From Dromiciops gliroides (lineage: Eukaryota; Chordata; Mammalia; Microbiotheria; Microbiotheriidae), in contig NC_057866.1 in the NCBI RefSeq assembly GCF_019393635.1, positions 9,682,223 through 9,746,222 on the forward strand: 64,000 nucleotides of DNA, written 5' to 3'. This document shows, in pieces, positions 11,636 through 23,700 of this stretch. The position numbers and the translations under genes were made by a program. Positions within the stretch are counted from its first letter, which is position 1; every line of letters begins with the position of its first letter. Under the pieces are notes generated by a model. That model did no database searches, was not told the DNA's origin, and worked only from the letters and a program-made list of their open reading frames with translations.

Positions 11636-11942
11636 CTAGAAATACTACTTTTGAGCCTGTTTCCTCATCTATAAAATGGGACTAAGGATCCCAGTTGTAT
11701 TCACCTCTGAGGGTTGTGGTGAGAATTGCTTTGGATCCTCTTTAAGTGAAGAAAGAACTTTGGACAATCCCTGAAGGGTTAACATCCTGGTAAATAGAAC
11801 TGTGAGGCACTGGGAAAGCCCAATGTTCCATTGGCATTAAGTGCTTACCTGGTGTTTGGCCCGAACTTCACTGGCCTCCCCACAAGTTGCTTACATTTCT
11901 TAGGGAGAATTGCCTGGAGAAGTAAACACGAGATAATTTGTG

Positions 11943-12015
<73 letters not shown>
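11943..12015. repeat. (GA)n microsatellite
   Basis: About 70 bases of nearly perfect GA dinucleotides. Confidence 0.98.
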
Positions 12016-12018
<3 letters not shown>

Positions 12019-12019
12019 C

Positions 12020-13360
12020 TCAGCCTGAGGCTGAGCTGAGTCTGGAAGTGGGCCAGGAAATCTTAGGGGAGGTGAGGAGGGAGGGGGCACATTCCAGGCT
12101 GGGATTCAGAGGCCTGGGAAGGAATATGGAGTTGAGGGGAACAGCAAACAGGCCAGTTTGGCTGGAATGGAGAATGTGCAAAGGGGAGCACGTGAACTGG
12201 GCATTTCATGTGAAATAAGACCGCAGAGACAAGATGCCCTGGAACCAGAAGACGGGCTGTCAGGGATGACCGATTGAGGATCCTGGGGGCCCTCTGGATC
12301 CTCGTGGGCTGGGGTGATGTGGTCTGAGCTGGGTTTTAGGGGGTCACGTTCACAGCTGTGTGGAGAATGGAGTGGAGAGAGGAGAGAGGCAAGGTGGGGA
12401 GAGGCGATAAAGACCTCATGAGGGTTGGGAGAATGGAGAGAAGGGAATGATGGATATGAGAGAGATCGTGGTGGGCAGGCAGAACTCTGCACCGGAAGGG
12501 TGTATATGAGGAGGGGGGAGAGGCGGAATGGAGGGTCAGGACCACAGACACACCCGTGGCCCTGCAGAACTGCCAGGTTTAGTGGCTCCCTGGACAGAGG
12601 GGGGTCGGAAGAGGGCTCACTCATCTGGAGTTGGGCCCAGAAGCCCTGCTATCAGGCCTTGGTCTTTCCAGCAGGAAATATTCTTCGGGTGTGGCTAAAT
12701 CCTAGTCCGACCCTGAAGTTCTGTGATTCCTGAGCTGGACCGGGGTCAGCCTGTCAGGCCTGCTCCCTCCCAGTGAAGGGGAAGCCCTACCCTGGGAGGG
12801 CGGCTGGAAAGGCCTTGGATGTGCCCGGTTCATTCTACCAACAGGAAATGCTTCCGAGCATGGGAACATTTGCAGGGAGTGGAGGAGGAGGCCAAGGGAG
12901 CAGCGGCCCCAAGTTGGCGGCCTGCCTGGGTTCTCACAGAGCCCTTCGCGCTGGGTTCAGAGGTCAGGCAGGGTCACACACCCACAGATGTCCCCTCTGC
13001 TCCCAGCTGCCTAGCGGGGAAGAGATCAATGGGCAGTCACAGGGACACTCAGCTGTGCTGGGACATGGGGCTGGGGGAAGGAAGAGCCAGTCCCTTCTTC
13101 CCTCCCTTCCTCAAAACCCCAAACCCCACAAGGACAAAGGGGCCCGGACCTGACATCTAGGCTGGAGGGCAGGGAAATGGCCAGGGGCGGGAGCGGGGTG
13201 ACCTGCGGGCCCCTCCTCTGCTCCCAGCTGAGCCTGGGCCGCACCTGACCGACAAGGCAGGGACACACAGGACTGGGACTGTGGGCCTCAGAGGAGGCCC
13301 CTTCCAGCTCCAGCAAGAATGAGGGGGAGCTCCCTTGGGAGCCTGTGGAGGGCTAAGGGC
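12020..13360. other. Intergenic GC-rich stretch, no gene recognised
   Basis: Long open frames occur on both strands but none has recognisable homology; their low-complexity composition follows base bias. Confidence 0.4.
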
Positions 13361-13364
13361 AAGA

Positions 13365-13855
13365 GAGACACGGAGAGAGAGATAAGGAGAGACAGAGAGT
13401 GACAGAGAGCAAGAGAAAACGAAAAGAGAAACAAGATGAGAAAGAGTGGGAGAGGGGAAGAGGGGAGGGGAAGAGAGAGAAGGGGGGAGGGGAGAGAGAG
13501 AGAGGGGAGGAGAGAGATGAGAGAAGGGGGAGGGAAAGAGGGAGAGGAGGGAGAGGAGGGGGAGGGGGGAGAGAGAGAGAGAAGGGGGAGGGGAAAAGAG
13601 GGAGAGGAGGGGGCGGGGGAGAGAGAAGGGAGGAGAGAGATGAGAGAAGGGGGAGGGGAAAAGAGGGAGAGGAGGGGGAGGGGGAGAGAGAGGGGAGGAG
13701 AGAGATGAGAGAAGGGGGAGGGGAAAAGAGGGAGAGGAGGGGGAGGGGGGAGAGGGAAGGGAGGAGAGAGATGAGAGGAGGCGGAGGGGGAAGAGAGAGG
13801 GGGAGGGGAAGGGGAAAGAGGGAGAGAGATGAGAGAAGGGGGAGGGGAGAGTCCT
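13365..13855. repeat. Purine-rich GA/GGGGA satellite-like tract
   Basis: Nearly 500 bases of almost pure purine on the plus strand. A higher-order unit marked by 'gatgagag' recurs at 13517, 13639, 13704, 13770 and 13828, so the period is about 58-66 bases. The open frames through it (Arg/Glu/Gly on one strand, Ser/Leu/Pro on the other) are repeat artefacts. Confidence 0.95.
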
Positions 13856-14143
13856 TGTGAGTAATCTCCAGGTTCCAGGTCTCAGAGTTTTCAAGCTCAT
13901 AAAACTTGGCAGTCTGGTGGACAAGAGAGAGCCAGCTGCCCAGTTGCAGCCCCAGGGCCCGTGAGGCTCCTGGACCAGCTGGGAAGGGTTGCCTCATATC
14001 CTAAGTAGATATCCATTCCCAGGGCAGCTGAGTGCCGGACCCTGGGATTACTGGTCCAGGGCTCGGGCTCAAAGTGATGCCTGTGTCTGACACCAGCCTC
14101 AGATGCTAGAAAACTTAGGAGAGAGAAATCAAAAAAGAGAAGC

Positions 14144-14279
14144 ATTTTTTTTTTTGGTGGGGCAATGAGGGTTAAGTGACTTGTCCAGCTAGTATCAAGT
14201 GTCTTTGGCCAGATTTGAACTCAGGTCCTCCTGAATTCAGGGCTGGTGATTTATCCACTGCACCACCCAGCTGTCCCCC
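14144..14279 (-). repeat. WSINE1-like SINE, internally short
   Basis: Body lacks the 'gggtcacaca' piece between 'cttgtcc' and 'agctagt'. Flanked by 'aagagaagca' on both sides. Confidence 0.9.
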
Positions 14280-14613
14280 ACCCCACTTTTTTTTAAGAGA
14301 AGCAATTTGAAAGCAAGCCCATGATACAAACAGGTAGAGGGAAGGGTGAAGCCCCCAAAGCAAAAACCAAACAGAGGAGAGGGAAGGACAAATAAAGAAG
14401 GAAAAGGAGGTCACACGGTGATTTACAAACCTCTCCTTGTCATCTCTCTCCAACCAATTCCTAGGAACCTAGCTTAGAGCCAGAAGGGACTTTAGAGATC
14501 ATCTCATCCACTCCCTTCGTTTTACATGTAGCAGCACCTGGGAGTTCCCTCTGGGGGACACATGGATCTCCTAGACCAAAATACTCCAGGATTGAGGTAT
14601 CAAAACTAGCTCA

Positions 14614-14777
14614 GGGGGCAGCTAGGTGGTGCAGTGGATAGAGCACCGGCCCTAGAGTCAGGAGTACCTTAGTCAAATCCAACCTCAGACACTTAACACT
14701 TACTAGCTGTGTGACCCTGGGCAAGTCACTTAACCCCAATTGCCTCACTAAAAACCAAAAACCAAAACCAAAAAACC
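14614..14777 (+). repeat. WSINE1-like SINE
   Basis: Head at 14614, 'acacttaacacttactagc', AATTGCCTCAC variant, long A-rich tail. Confidence 0.93.
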
Positions 14778-15214
14778 CTCTAGCTCACAAGCCCCCACTG
14801 GTGTGGTTATCTTTACGAATCAACCAGAGGACACAATTTAAAGCAAAGACATTTAATGAAGTACCGAGAAAGAAAAGTAGCCATAAAATATTTCTGTCAT
14901 CAATCTGGGGCATACTCTGTTCCAAAACATGTAGCGCCCTGGAGAGGATACAGACTAATGCTATCATGCACAGGCACTTAGGGAACATGTTGGCCAGGGA
15001 ACATATGTGGAAGGATACACACGTCGGGAACATGTGTGGAGTGGCAACTACATCTACAATGGTACAGAGCCAGGGACTGTAGCTCCTTCTGGCTCTGCCG
15101 CCCATTGCTCCTTTCTGGTCTCTTTCTCCCCAGTCTCTGTTTTCCTATCCATTTGTCCAACGCTCCCTCTCCCACTCTATTTTTCTATCTGTCTCTGTTG
15201 TCTCCCCTGACAAT

Positions 15215-15312
15215 AGTAAGCACCCTGAAGCCAGTGTTTTGTTTTTGTCTTTGTGTCCCTAGCACCAGCAGGGGGCCTGGCGCACAGTAGGACCTTCATA
15301 AATTCTGATCGA
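15215..15312 (+). repeat. L2-like 3' end
   Basis: Shows 'taagcaccctgaagccagtg', 'gtccctagcaccagcag' and 'gcacagtaggaccttcataaa'. Confidence 0.55.
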
Positions 15313-15419
15313 TGGACTCTAAGCCAAGGGAACAAGGTCCTTATCTTCTCCTACCCTAGTAAAATTCCTCTGTTGTGTATATGTGGCCAACAGAGCCTTT
15401 TCTGATTTTGAGCCCATCC

Positions 15420-15535
15420 TTGCTTACAGATAGGGAAACTGAGGTCCAGAAAGAGGAAGAGACTCACCTAAGGTCACACAGGCAGTAAGTAGTAGAGCTG
15501 GGGGTCACAGGTGTACACAGGGCAGGAAGCCTTTT
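15420..15535 (-). repeat. MIR-like fragment
   Basis: Contains 'gatagggaaactgaggtccag' cut short and 'ctaaggtcacacaggcagtaag'. Confidence 0.6.
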
Positions 15536-15574
15536 AGTCTGCCTAGGATGCCCAGCAGCATTGAGATCAAGGTA

Positions 15575-15765
15575 TACTGGGCAGTGAGCTGTAGTGAACA
15601 GAGCATTGGACTTGGGAGCTGGGGGTAAGTCCCACTTCAGACACTTAGCTGTGTGACCCTGGGCACATCCCTTCCTCTCTCTGGGCCTCAGTTTCTTTAT
15701 CTGTAAAATGAAAGAGTCAACCTCTAAATCTGTGATTCTAAGGAGAACTTTCATCCTTTTCCCCT
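15575..15765 (+). repeat. MIR-like element
   Basis: Contains 'gtgaccctgggcacatcc' and 'cctcagtttctttatctg' followed by 'gtaaaatgaaagagtc'. Confidence 0.65.
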
Positions 15766-15907
15766 CCCACCCTGAAGCAGGGTCATTGAGAAGCAGCTGC
15801 CCAACCATAGGACAAGATGGCAAGATGGGTCAGCTGGGGAAACTGAGTTAGTCCTGAGTCAGCAGGAGGCCAGAGAAGAGAAGCTGAGGAGGGGAGTTAG
15901 GGTCCAG

Positions 15908-15934
15908 GGTGTGTGTGTGTGTGTGTGTGTGCAT
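15908..15934. repeat. (GT)n microsatellite
   Basis: Short GT run followed by GCATGC. Confidence 0.9.
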
Positions 15935-15979
15935 GCACAAGTGTGTGCCTGTGTGCCTGCCTGTCCCCTCCCACAGCTT

Positions 15980-16131
15980 CTTTTTTTTTTTTTTTTTTTG
16001 GTGAGGCAATTGGGGTTAAGTGACTTGCCCAGGGTCACACAGCTAGTGTCAAGAGTCTGAGGTCAGATTTGAACTCAGGTCCTCCTAAATCCAGGGCCAG
16101 TGCTCTATCCACTGCACCACCTAGCTGCCCC
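15980..16131 (-). repeat. WSINE1-like SINE
   Basis: Poly-T start, CAATTGGGGTTAAG variant, ends tagctgccc. Flanked by 'ccacagcttcttttt/ccagcttcttttt'. Confidence 0.93.
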
Positions 16132-16720
16132 CAGCTTCTTTTTAAATGTTGTCCTTCTTGTGTATGTGGGGGAGGGGTGGAGCAGAAGCAGGTGGACAGA
16201 GTAATCCTAAAGTGATTTGATGGTCACAGTGGGCCCCAAGATAGAAATCCCCCACTTTCCCCCTGGGTTGCTAACAGTATGACGTTGATTACTTCCTCCC
16301 TCTTTCCCGATGACTCATGGACTGTAACCCTGTATCAGGCTTTCCCACCAGCTGGACTGACTGAGCCAATTCAGTGAATATACCCTTGTGTTTGTCTCCA
16401 GCCCCTCTCAGGACCAATGAACTACAAGTTATGACTTCAACCCTCACTTGGGCACCTACCTTCCCTGGTGCCAGCTGCCAGCCGTCACATCTTACCACTT
16501 CTGTCTTCTAGCTGTTACAAGGAGAGTGGGTAGATTCACTTAGGAAAAACCTGTCCCTAAAAATGAGCGTCCCCTTCAGACGGTGATTTACAACTAAAGT
16601 ATGTTCATTTCCATTTTTTCATTTATTTCACTGACCTCCTCATTGTGACATGGAGGTGGCTCTGAGCTCTCAAATCAATTAAGCAACAAGCATTTATTAA
16701 GTACCTGCTGTATACCAACA

Positions 16721-16972
16721 TGGGGCAGCTAGGTTGTGCAGTAGATAGAATGTTGGGCATGAAATCAAGAAGATATGAGTTCAAATATGGCCTCAGACAC
16801 CTACTATCTGTGTGATCCTGGGCAAGTCATGTCACCCTATTTGCCTCAGTTTCCTTATCTATAAAATGAACTAGAGAGGGAATGGCAAACCACTCAGGTA
16901 ATCTTTGTCAAGAAAACCCCAAATGGGATTACAGAGTCAAACACAACTGAAAAATAATTCAACAACTATAAT
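16721..16972 (+). repeat. MAR1-type longer SINE
   Basis: Head 'ggggcagctaggttgtgc', body, then 'ctcagtttccttatctataa', 'ggcaaaccactcaggtaatc' and 'gtcaaacacaactgaa'. Confidence 0.85.
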
Positions 16973-17039
16973 GCAATATATAACAACATAAATATTTGCT
17001 GACTGACTGCTGTCCAAGGACCAGTGTAATAAGGTTGTT

Positions 17040-17330
17040 GTTGTTCAATAAGTCATTAGAATGTAAACTCCTTGAGGGCAGAGACTGTCTTTTTTTTTTT
17101 TTTTGAGGCAATTGGGGTTAAGTGACTTGCCCGGGGTCACACAGCTAGTAAGTGTTAAGTGTCTGAGGCCAGATTTGAACTCAGGTCCTCCTGACTCCAG
17201 GACTGGCGCTCTATCCACTTTGCCACCTCGCTGCCCCAGGGACTGTCTTTTACTTCTATTCTTGCCCTCAGTGCTTAGCTCGGTGCTGGAGCATGGTTAA
17301 TGTGTTTCATGAAGACTTGGGGGTTGGTGG
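17040..17330 (+). repeat. L2-like 3' end split by a SINE
   Basis: 'Agaatgtaaactccttgagg' before and 'ctcagtgcttagctcggtgc' after the SINE belong to one older L2-type 3' end. Confidence 0.55.
17091..17237 (-). repeat. WSINE1-like SINE
   Basis: CAATTGGGGTTAAG variant with 'aagtgttaagtg'. Its target duplication is 'gagactgtctttt/gggactgtctttt'. Confidence 0.93.
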
Positions 17331-17399
17331 GTGTGACATAGGAGCTTTCTTCAAATATCTGAAGAGTTGTCAAGTCCGAAGAGTTATTAGACTTATTCC

Positions 17400-17720
17400 T
17401 TTTGGCCTCAAAGGCAGATGTTCTTTATTTGAGGATGACGAATGACATCACGAGGGTGATGTCTTGACTGGCGAGTGAATCGGGTTTGAGGGAGTCCAGC
17501 AGGAGGACAAAAGTCAAGATGACTGGTCATGGGCTGGGATGCAGCGGAGGACCTCGATCTTCTCAAATGAAGGTCTTTCCCAGGTTTCAGTTTGTCGGAG
17601 GTAACACTCATTCGGTGACGAAGGACTGGGACAAAAGATGGCCCCTTTACTGTTACAAAAGCATCAATTTGGGGGAGAGGCAAAGTGAGGCTCTCCCATT
17701 GTCTGCACCATAGATTTAGG
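17400..17720. repeat. Possible old interspersed repeat, family not identified
   Basis: Phrases such as 'gacaaaagtcaagatgactgg' shortened, 'gggctgggatgcagcggagg' and 'ggtttcagtttgtcggagg' remind me of a dispersed marsupial repeat, but I cannot name it. No gene evidence. Confidence 0.35.
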
Positions 17721-17734
17721 GTTACAGGGGCATG

Positions 17735-17875
17735 AATTAGGGCACCTAATCCAACTACTTCACTTTATGGATGAGGAAACAGATCTAGAGGAGGTCAGTG
17801 ACTTGCTCAAGGTAGCACAGACAGCTTTCGAACTCAAGACCCCTGTCTCCCAACCCAGGACTCCTCCATGGCACC
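17735..17875 (-). repeat. MIR-like fragment
   Basis: Contains 'tttatggatgaggaaaca' and 'gtgacttgctcaaggtagcac' and 'cgaactcaagacccctgtct'. Confidence 0.6.
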
Positions 17876-17879
17876 GTAC

Positions 17880-20320
17880 TGTCTCACTAGTGGCTGCCTA
17901 GCCGAGACTGGAGAACCTTTGTCCGTCATGTTGTGGGGAGAGTTCTATGGGTCCCTTCCAAACCTGACACTCGGATTCTGTGAATTCCGTTCTCAGAGTG
18001 AGGGACAGCCAAGCACATCTTCCCCCTCTCCCCGGTTTCTTCAAAGGTTCCTCCTGTGCTTGGCTGGGCTGTGCCAGGGTCAAGAGGCTGTCCCCTTACA
18101 GCAGGTTAAGAGGAAGCCCAGCCCAGTGGTTGGAACTGCATGCTGCCCCCTCCCTGGGCTGGCCCCTCTGAGGGGAAAGGGAGATAATTGCAAAGAAGTC
18201 ACGGCCCACCCACCCAGCCAAGAGGATGACTCCCAGCCAAAGGGAAGCAGCAGGGCCGGGTGGTGACCCCTGCTGAAGGTCAAGGGAAAGGAAGCACGGG
18301 GTGGCCAGAATGGTCTGCAGATGTCAGGGAGGGATGGTGGGGCCGGAGGCTGGGCCCCTGCCCTCAGCCCTCCCCCCTTCAGTGAGGGCCCAGTGGGATT
18401 CTGTGGTGCCCAGTTGGTTTCCCATGTGCCTGCTGCCCACGAGCTCTTAGGGCCCTCTGTTCTTCCTTCCCTCCCCCAGCTGTGGCTGAAATCCCAAACA
18501 GTGCCCTGTGAAGGGGCAGATGGATGCCAGGGGAGGGGTAAGGGAAGCAGGAAGGCAGGTCAAACAGGTAGGAGGACGGTGAGAGGAAGTGTGCCCTCCT
18601 CTCTCTGCCCTCTCCTAGTTAGTCCACAAAGGGCTTGTGCCCTTATTTCACAGGGAGCCTCAGCCTCTGCTCTGTGGGAGGGAAAGCTTAGAGGCCCTGA
18701 GGCTGCGGGTGAGCCCGTCCAGGACTCTTTGGTGCCCACCACTCACCTCCCTGCCCTGGCCTTTAAAAGGCCTGTAGGAGAGGGGGCAGGGGCCAGAATT
18801 CTCTAGGATGAGGGAGACACCACGAAGAGGAAGTGGGAAGTGACCTGGGAGAGAAGGGGTCTGGGGACCCCAGGAGGCCTCATGCTAATGGCTGAGCAGC
18901 AGCATCCCCAAGGCCTGTCCTCTGCCAAGCATGTGCACCCCTTCTTTTAATTCTGAAATGCCTGCTGGGGCAACTGCACTCTGGGGCCCACAACTGACTC
19001 CTAAGTCCTGCCCTCCTCTTTGCATTTTAATGGATGCCCCTTCCCCTGTTCTCACCAGCCCCATGGGGCGGGATGGCCCGAAAAGCCAGTAATGAAAAGC
19101 TGGGCCTGGAGAGATCTGAGTGGGACCTCGGGCGACCTTCGCAGGGGGCATGGGAGGCTGCTCGTTCACCCTCTTTTTAGAGCAGAAGAGACTGAGGACC
19201 AGAGTCCCCTGGCTTGGAAGCCAGGCCTAGTCCAGAGGGAGGGAGCTTTCCACAGCAGTCTGCTCACCTGCTCACCTGCGTTGGTTGCCAGATCCCAATG
19301 TCCATTAGCAGAAGCTTCCAGGATGCCATCTTGGGGGTGGGGGAGGGGGAGAGGAGAAATGGAAGGGGCATCCTGAAGGCCCCCCCTCAGTCTAGCTCTT
19401 CCTAGGCCTCTGCCAGGGAAGTTGGGGGGATGGGATGGACTGCCCTCTGCCCCCAGTGCCTAAATGCCCGCCTGGCATCTGGGCCCACGAGGTGCTTGCT
19501 CCCAGTGGTGGTAGGTGGGCAGTGGGAGATAAGGCCAGAGAGGACACGCAGGTCTGGTGTCTTGGCTGATCTTAACCAGGGGCCCGCTGGTTAATCTTCA
19601 CCCCTGAGATAGGGAGGGGGCCTGCTTCTGGCTCCAGCAAACACTGGCGGTTCTGGAAGAGGGGCCCAAAGGTCACAACCCTCCTTCTCAGTGTCTGGGA
19701 GGCCACCCCAGCTGGGCTCTGCTGCCCCGGTGCTCATTAGCTGAGGGCCCTGTCTTTCTGGTCTTAGCAGCTATCAGGGCCAGAGGGAACCCCCGCAGTT
19801 AGGAGGGCCGCCACCTGATCCAACGTCCAATAGGATGACTCCCTTTCACCCATCCCTGCCAGCAGCTCCCTCCTGTAGAAGGGGCCAGTCCTGTGGGCCT
19901 GGGGTCAGACCACGTGGGCATAAGCAGCTGGCTGAGCTGGGGCTGCTGCAAAGGTTCACTCTCCTCCCAGAGCCCCCAGCCACAGGCTGCTCCGTGTCTT
20001 GGCAAAGTGGCATCCCCAGGGAATCCGCATGGTGGGGTCTCCTCCCCTCCAGATGGAGAGGGGTGGGGCCGCCGCTCCCGGCTCACATACAGGAGGGGCT
20101 GGGGGGAAGCGGGCCGGCCGGTCACTCTAACAGCCCCTCGTCTGCAGCTTGGGCCTAGGGGATTGGAAGTAGGGTCAACTGGGGAGGGGTAAAGACCAAG
20201 CCCCACTGATGCTCTTGTTCTCTGTGTACAGGATGTGTGGGAAGCATGCTCTTCAGAGAGAAAAAGGGACAGCCCAAGACAGGAACAAAATGATCACATC
20301 CACAAGCAGGATTGTAAAGA
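17880..20320. other. Intergenic GC-rich stretch downstream of POLA2
   Basis: No exon, RNA gene or clear repeat was recognised. The stretch is unusually free of SINEs compared with its neighbours, so it may contain conserved non-coding DNA; this is only an inference. Confidence 0.4.
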
Positions 20321-20339
20321 GATTGAATTTTTACAAATG

Positions 20340-20345
20340 TTTATT
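20340..20345 (-). terminator. POLA2: POLA2 polyadenylation signal AATAAA
   Basis: TTTATT on the plus strand reads AATAAA on the minus strand, 208 bases past the stop codon. It would give a short 3' untranslated region of roughly 230 bases ending near 20320. Confidence 0.65.
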
Positions 20346-20552
20346 TTTGTTTCATGTAGAAAATATCCCTGCCCTGTTCCTTCCCCAAACATAGGGCTGG
20401 GTGTGCACATGTACCTATTAAGAGAGGGGAGGCTGCTTCCTCCTGTAGGGAGGGGCCCACTTGGGCCAAAGGCACTGCCAAGGTCTCCCTGGCCAGAGCC
20501 CCCATTGTCCACTAGCAGTGCCCAGGGGCCGGGGTCCCAAAGGGAGGGGGAA

Positions 20553-20702
20553 TCAGATCTTGACCACCTGGGCCGCCGTGCACGGACCCTTCCTCCCACT
20601 GTCGTCGGCAGCCGGCCTGCTGATGTACAGACGCCCAAAGGTGCCCCCTACCTGCCCCTTGGCGAGGCGGCCCGGGTTCATGCAGACACAACCTAAGATG
20701 TC
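20553..20702 (-). CDS. POLA2: POLA2 exon 18 (residues 558-606 and stop)
   Basis: 150 bases with the TGA; DILGCVCMNPGRLAKGQVGG then TFGRLY and the C-terminal QVVKI. Confidence 0.97.
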   Translation of the reverse strand, partial: DILGCVCMNPGRLAKGQVGGTFGRLYISRPAADDSGRKGPCTAAQVVKI

Positions 20703-23700
20703 CTGGAAAGAAAGGAGAACATGGGTCGGGAGGGCTTCAGGGGCTGGGGGTGGGTGCAAGTGGCCTGTGGTGTCACCCGTGAGAGGAAATCCTCTGGCTG
20801 CAGACAGGCTTAGGGTCAGGAAGTCAGGGCAGAGGCAGATCTCGAATCCAGGGTCTGCTGACTCTGAGGCCCAGGATTTAAGGCCTGCTCAGAGGAAGGC
20901 CTTCCTGGGCAGCCGCCTTTGGGGCGACCTCTAACAGTGACTAACAGCCTGCCATGTGCCCAGCACGGGTGCTAAGTGCTTCACAAACATCACCCTCCCC
21001 ACAACCACCCTGGGAAGGGGCCCAGCCATCTTGGGTCCACTCCACAGGGAGTATAGAGCTGCAAGAGACCTTCAAGGCCTTCTCATCCCCCATTTTACAG
21101 ATGAGGAAACAGGCCCAAGTAGTGTGTGACTTGCCAAGGTCAAACAAGCCAGAGAACCAGACGGTGAGCCAGGTCCTCACTGGGCTGGTAGGGAAGATGG
21201 GAGGCGCAAATCCGGCTGACTTTGGCAGCTCAGCTTCCAGAGAGGCCTCCTCTCCTGCCGCCTCCCCACCAGGAGGTCAGCGGGAACACAGCCAGGTGGC
21301 TGGGGGAAAAGCAGCTGGCCCCCGCCCATGTGCCCCCCAATGGCCCGGTAACTGCCCCGACATCTCCTTCCCCTTGGGACTGTGTCAGACACGGCGACTT
21401 CAAACGGACCTTGACAAAGTATCTCAGGTCTGACGGAATAATGAAGACATCCGGTGTGACAGGAAGCTGGGCATAGGAATAGAAATGCTCATAGTCGATG
21501 CTCATCTCATCGAAGGGGGGGTACAGGGGGTAGTAGCTGCAGAGACACAGAGCGAACAAGTTCACATCGACATGGGGGAGGTTGAGCCCTTCTCCGGCTG
21601 GCCTGGCCAGAGCCGAGGCTCACACGAGGGACATCGGCACAGCCTCCTCAGTGTACAGCTGGGGAAACTGAGGCACAGAGAGTTGGGCTAGAGCTGGGAT
21701 TGGATCCAGGTTAAATGTGACTGGGAGATGCTGGACAACATAAAGACAAATACCACATGATGTTCTGTTCCGGTACAAACCCAGTGCTCTCCTATCCTGG
21801 CTCTTCTCACCAGTGCCAACATCGCTTGCTGGCTCCTGCCCCGTCCATGGCCACACTGCAGGCCACCACCCCTTCAGGGGGCCATCAGTCACAGCGATAG
21901 CCTGGCCAAAGCTCCTGAATCCAGGCCCACTGAGGGCCCATGTTCCAACCTGGCACCTGATCTCAGGTATAGTGGGCAGGGATTGGCCTCACCTCCTCTG
22001 GGTCAGGATGTGTTTGAGGATCCGGCTAAATCTGTCCGAGGTGCTGGACGAGCTGGAGAAGGAAGGGCCAGAGACACATGTCAGTCTGGGCACCTGGCAT
22101 GGGGCCAGTCATGGTTTGTGACAGACCCAGGTGGCAGGACGCCCCTCACGAACATGGGAAAAGAACCCGGCTTGTCTTCATCGGGTGAAGGGGCCCCTCC
22201 CTGCGGACCTGAGGACCAACTCAAGGGCGGTCACGAAGAAGACCCCGAAACAACATTGTGCAAGCCAGGCTTTATGATCCCCTGGTGACCCGGCCGATGA
22301 GCACACGCCCATCTGACTTAGCCCACGCCTGCAGCCAACATTCCTTCCCCCAGATGATGTGCTAGGAAGGCTGAGCTTCCAAGTCCAAACTCAAATACTT
22401 GGCTGAACGTGATCTGGTCCCCTCCCAGAGCTGCATGCCATTCCAGTCAGAGGAGGAAGCCCCAGACCATGGAGCTTCCCCCCTTACAATATTCAGAGAG
22501 GCCCGGAGACTTTTGTGGAAATAAATCAACCCGTCTAGGTTCCAACTCAAGATGGGATGGGTGGGAGAGTCAGAAAACTGATTGGGGACCCCTGCCCGGT
22601 GAAGTGAGAAGGCAAAGAGGACAGGAGTAGTCTGAATGCCAGGGACATAGGCCACTGAGCCGGCCAAGGGAAATAAACAAGGCAACAAACATGACCTTGC
22701 CACCTGGACAATGTCAAGAGTGCCGGTGGCCACCTGCCAAGGGCCTCTGGGGAATGTGGCTGTGAAGAAGGCCCACCCTCTGATATCAGACAACACCCTA
22801 GGCCATCGCTAGCCCTGTGAGGGGCCCTGGGGAGGGGGCGGGCCCAGAATCCACGTCTTTGCCTGCTGGGCCATGAGCTCCCCAGCTCTCTCACCTACTG
22901 ATTTCTTCTGCTCCCATGTGAAACAGCAGGTCCGTTGAGGTCAAGCCCAGAATCACTCCATTTATGGAGAGGGTGCAGGGGTCAGACATAAAGTGTACCC
23001 GCTGAAGGGAGAAAGAATGGAAATAAAGGTGCTTTCCTTAGACATCGAAGCTATAGCGGCCCCTGTCCCCACAAAAGGCGGGCTCTTTAAGGCCCTCCCA
23101 CTGAGCTGGGTGTGTCAGCAAGGAAGGAAAGGCAAAATCCCTGACAGCAAGGTCAGGAGGCCTTGTGTGCTAAGAGACACTCACACAGATACATACATGT
23201 GCAAATACAGATACACACAATATGGATACCCACACACACACAGATACACACATGTGCAAATACAGATACACACAATATGGATACCCACACACACACAGAT
23301 ACACACATGTGCAAATACAGATACACACAATGTGGATGCCCACACAGACACACAATGGAGATACCCACAAGTGCAAATACACATACAGATATACACAAAA
23401 AGATCCATGTATGACACACATACACACATGCAGACACACACACAAATAGATACACATTCATACACACACACACACACACACCTGCCCAGCACACTGGGAA
23501 CACTACCAAGATACCAAAGAGACGTGTGAGAAGCAGATCTCCTATGTGCCGATGGAGCAGCACTGAATTTCAGGGACCCCAAGCCTGAACGAGAACTTCC
23601 CTGTCCATAACATCCCCGCTCAACAGCCCCATTTGTCATCTTCACATGAAGCCTCAAGTCTTTCCCAAGCACTTTGTGTCTCACACCCCCGGTCCTGGTT

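Noticed and set aside
11940-12218. Arg-Glu repeat open frame
   Set aside because: It is a translated GA microsatellite.
13157-13997. Open frames of 150-255 residues across the purine tract
   Set aside because: They are pure repeat translations (Ser/Leu/Pro or Arg/Glu/Gly) in several frames at once.
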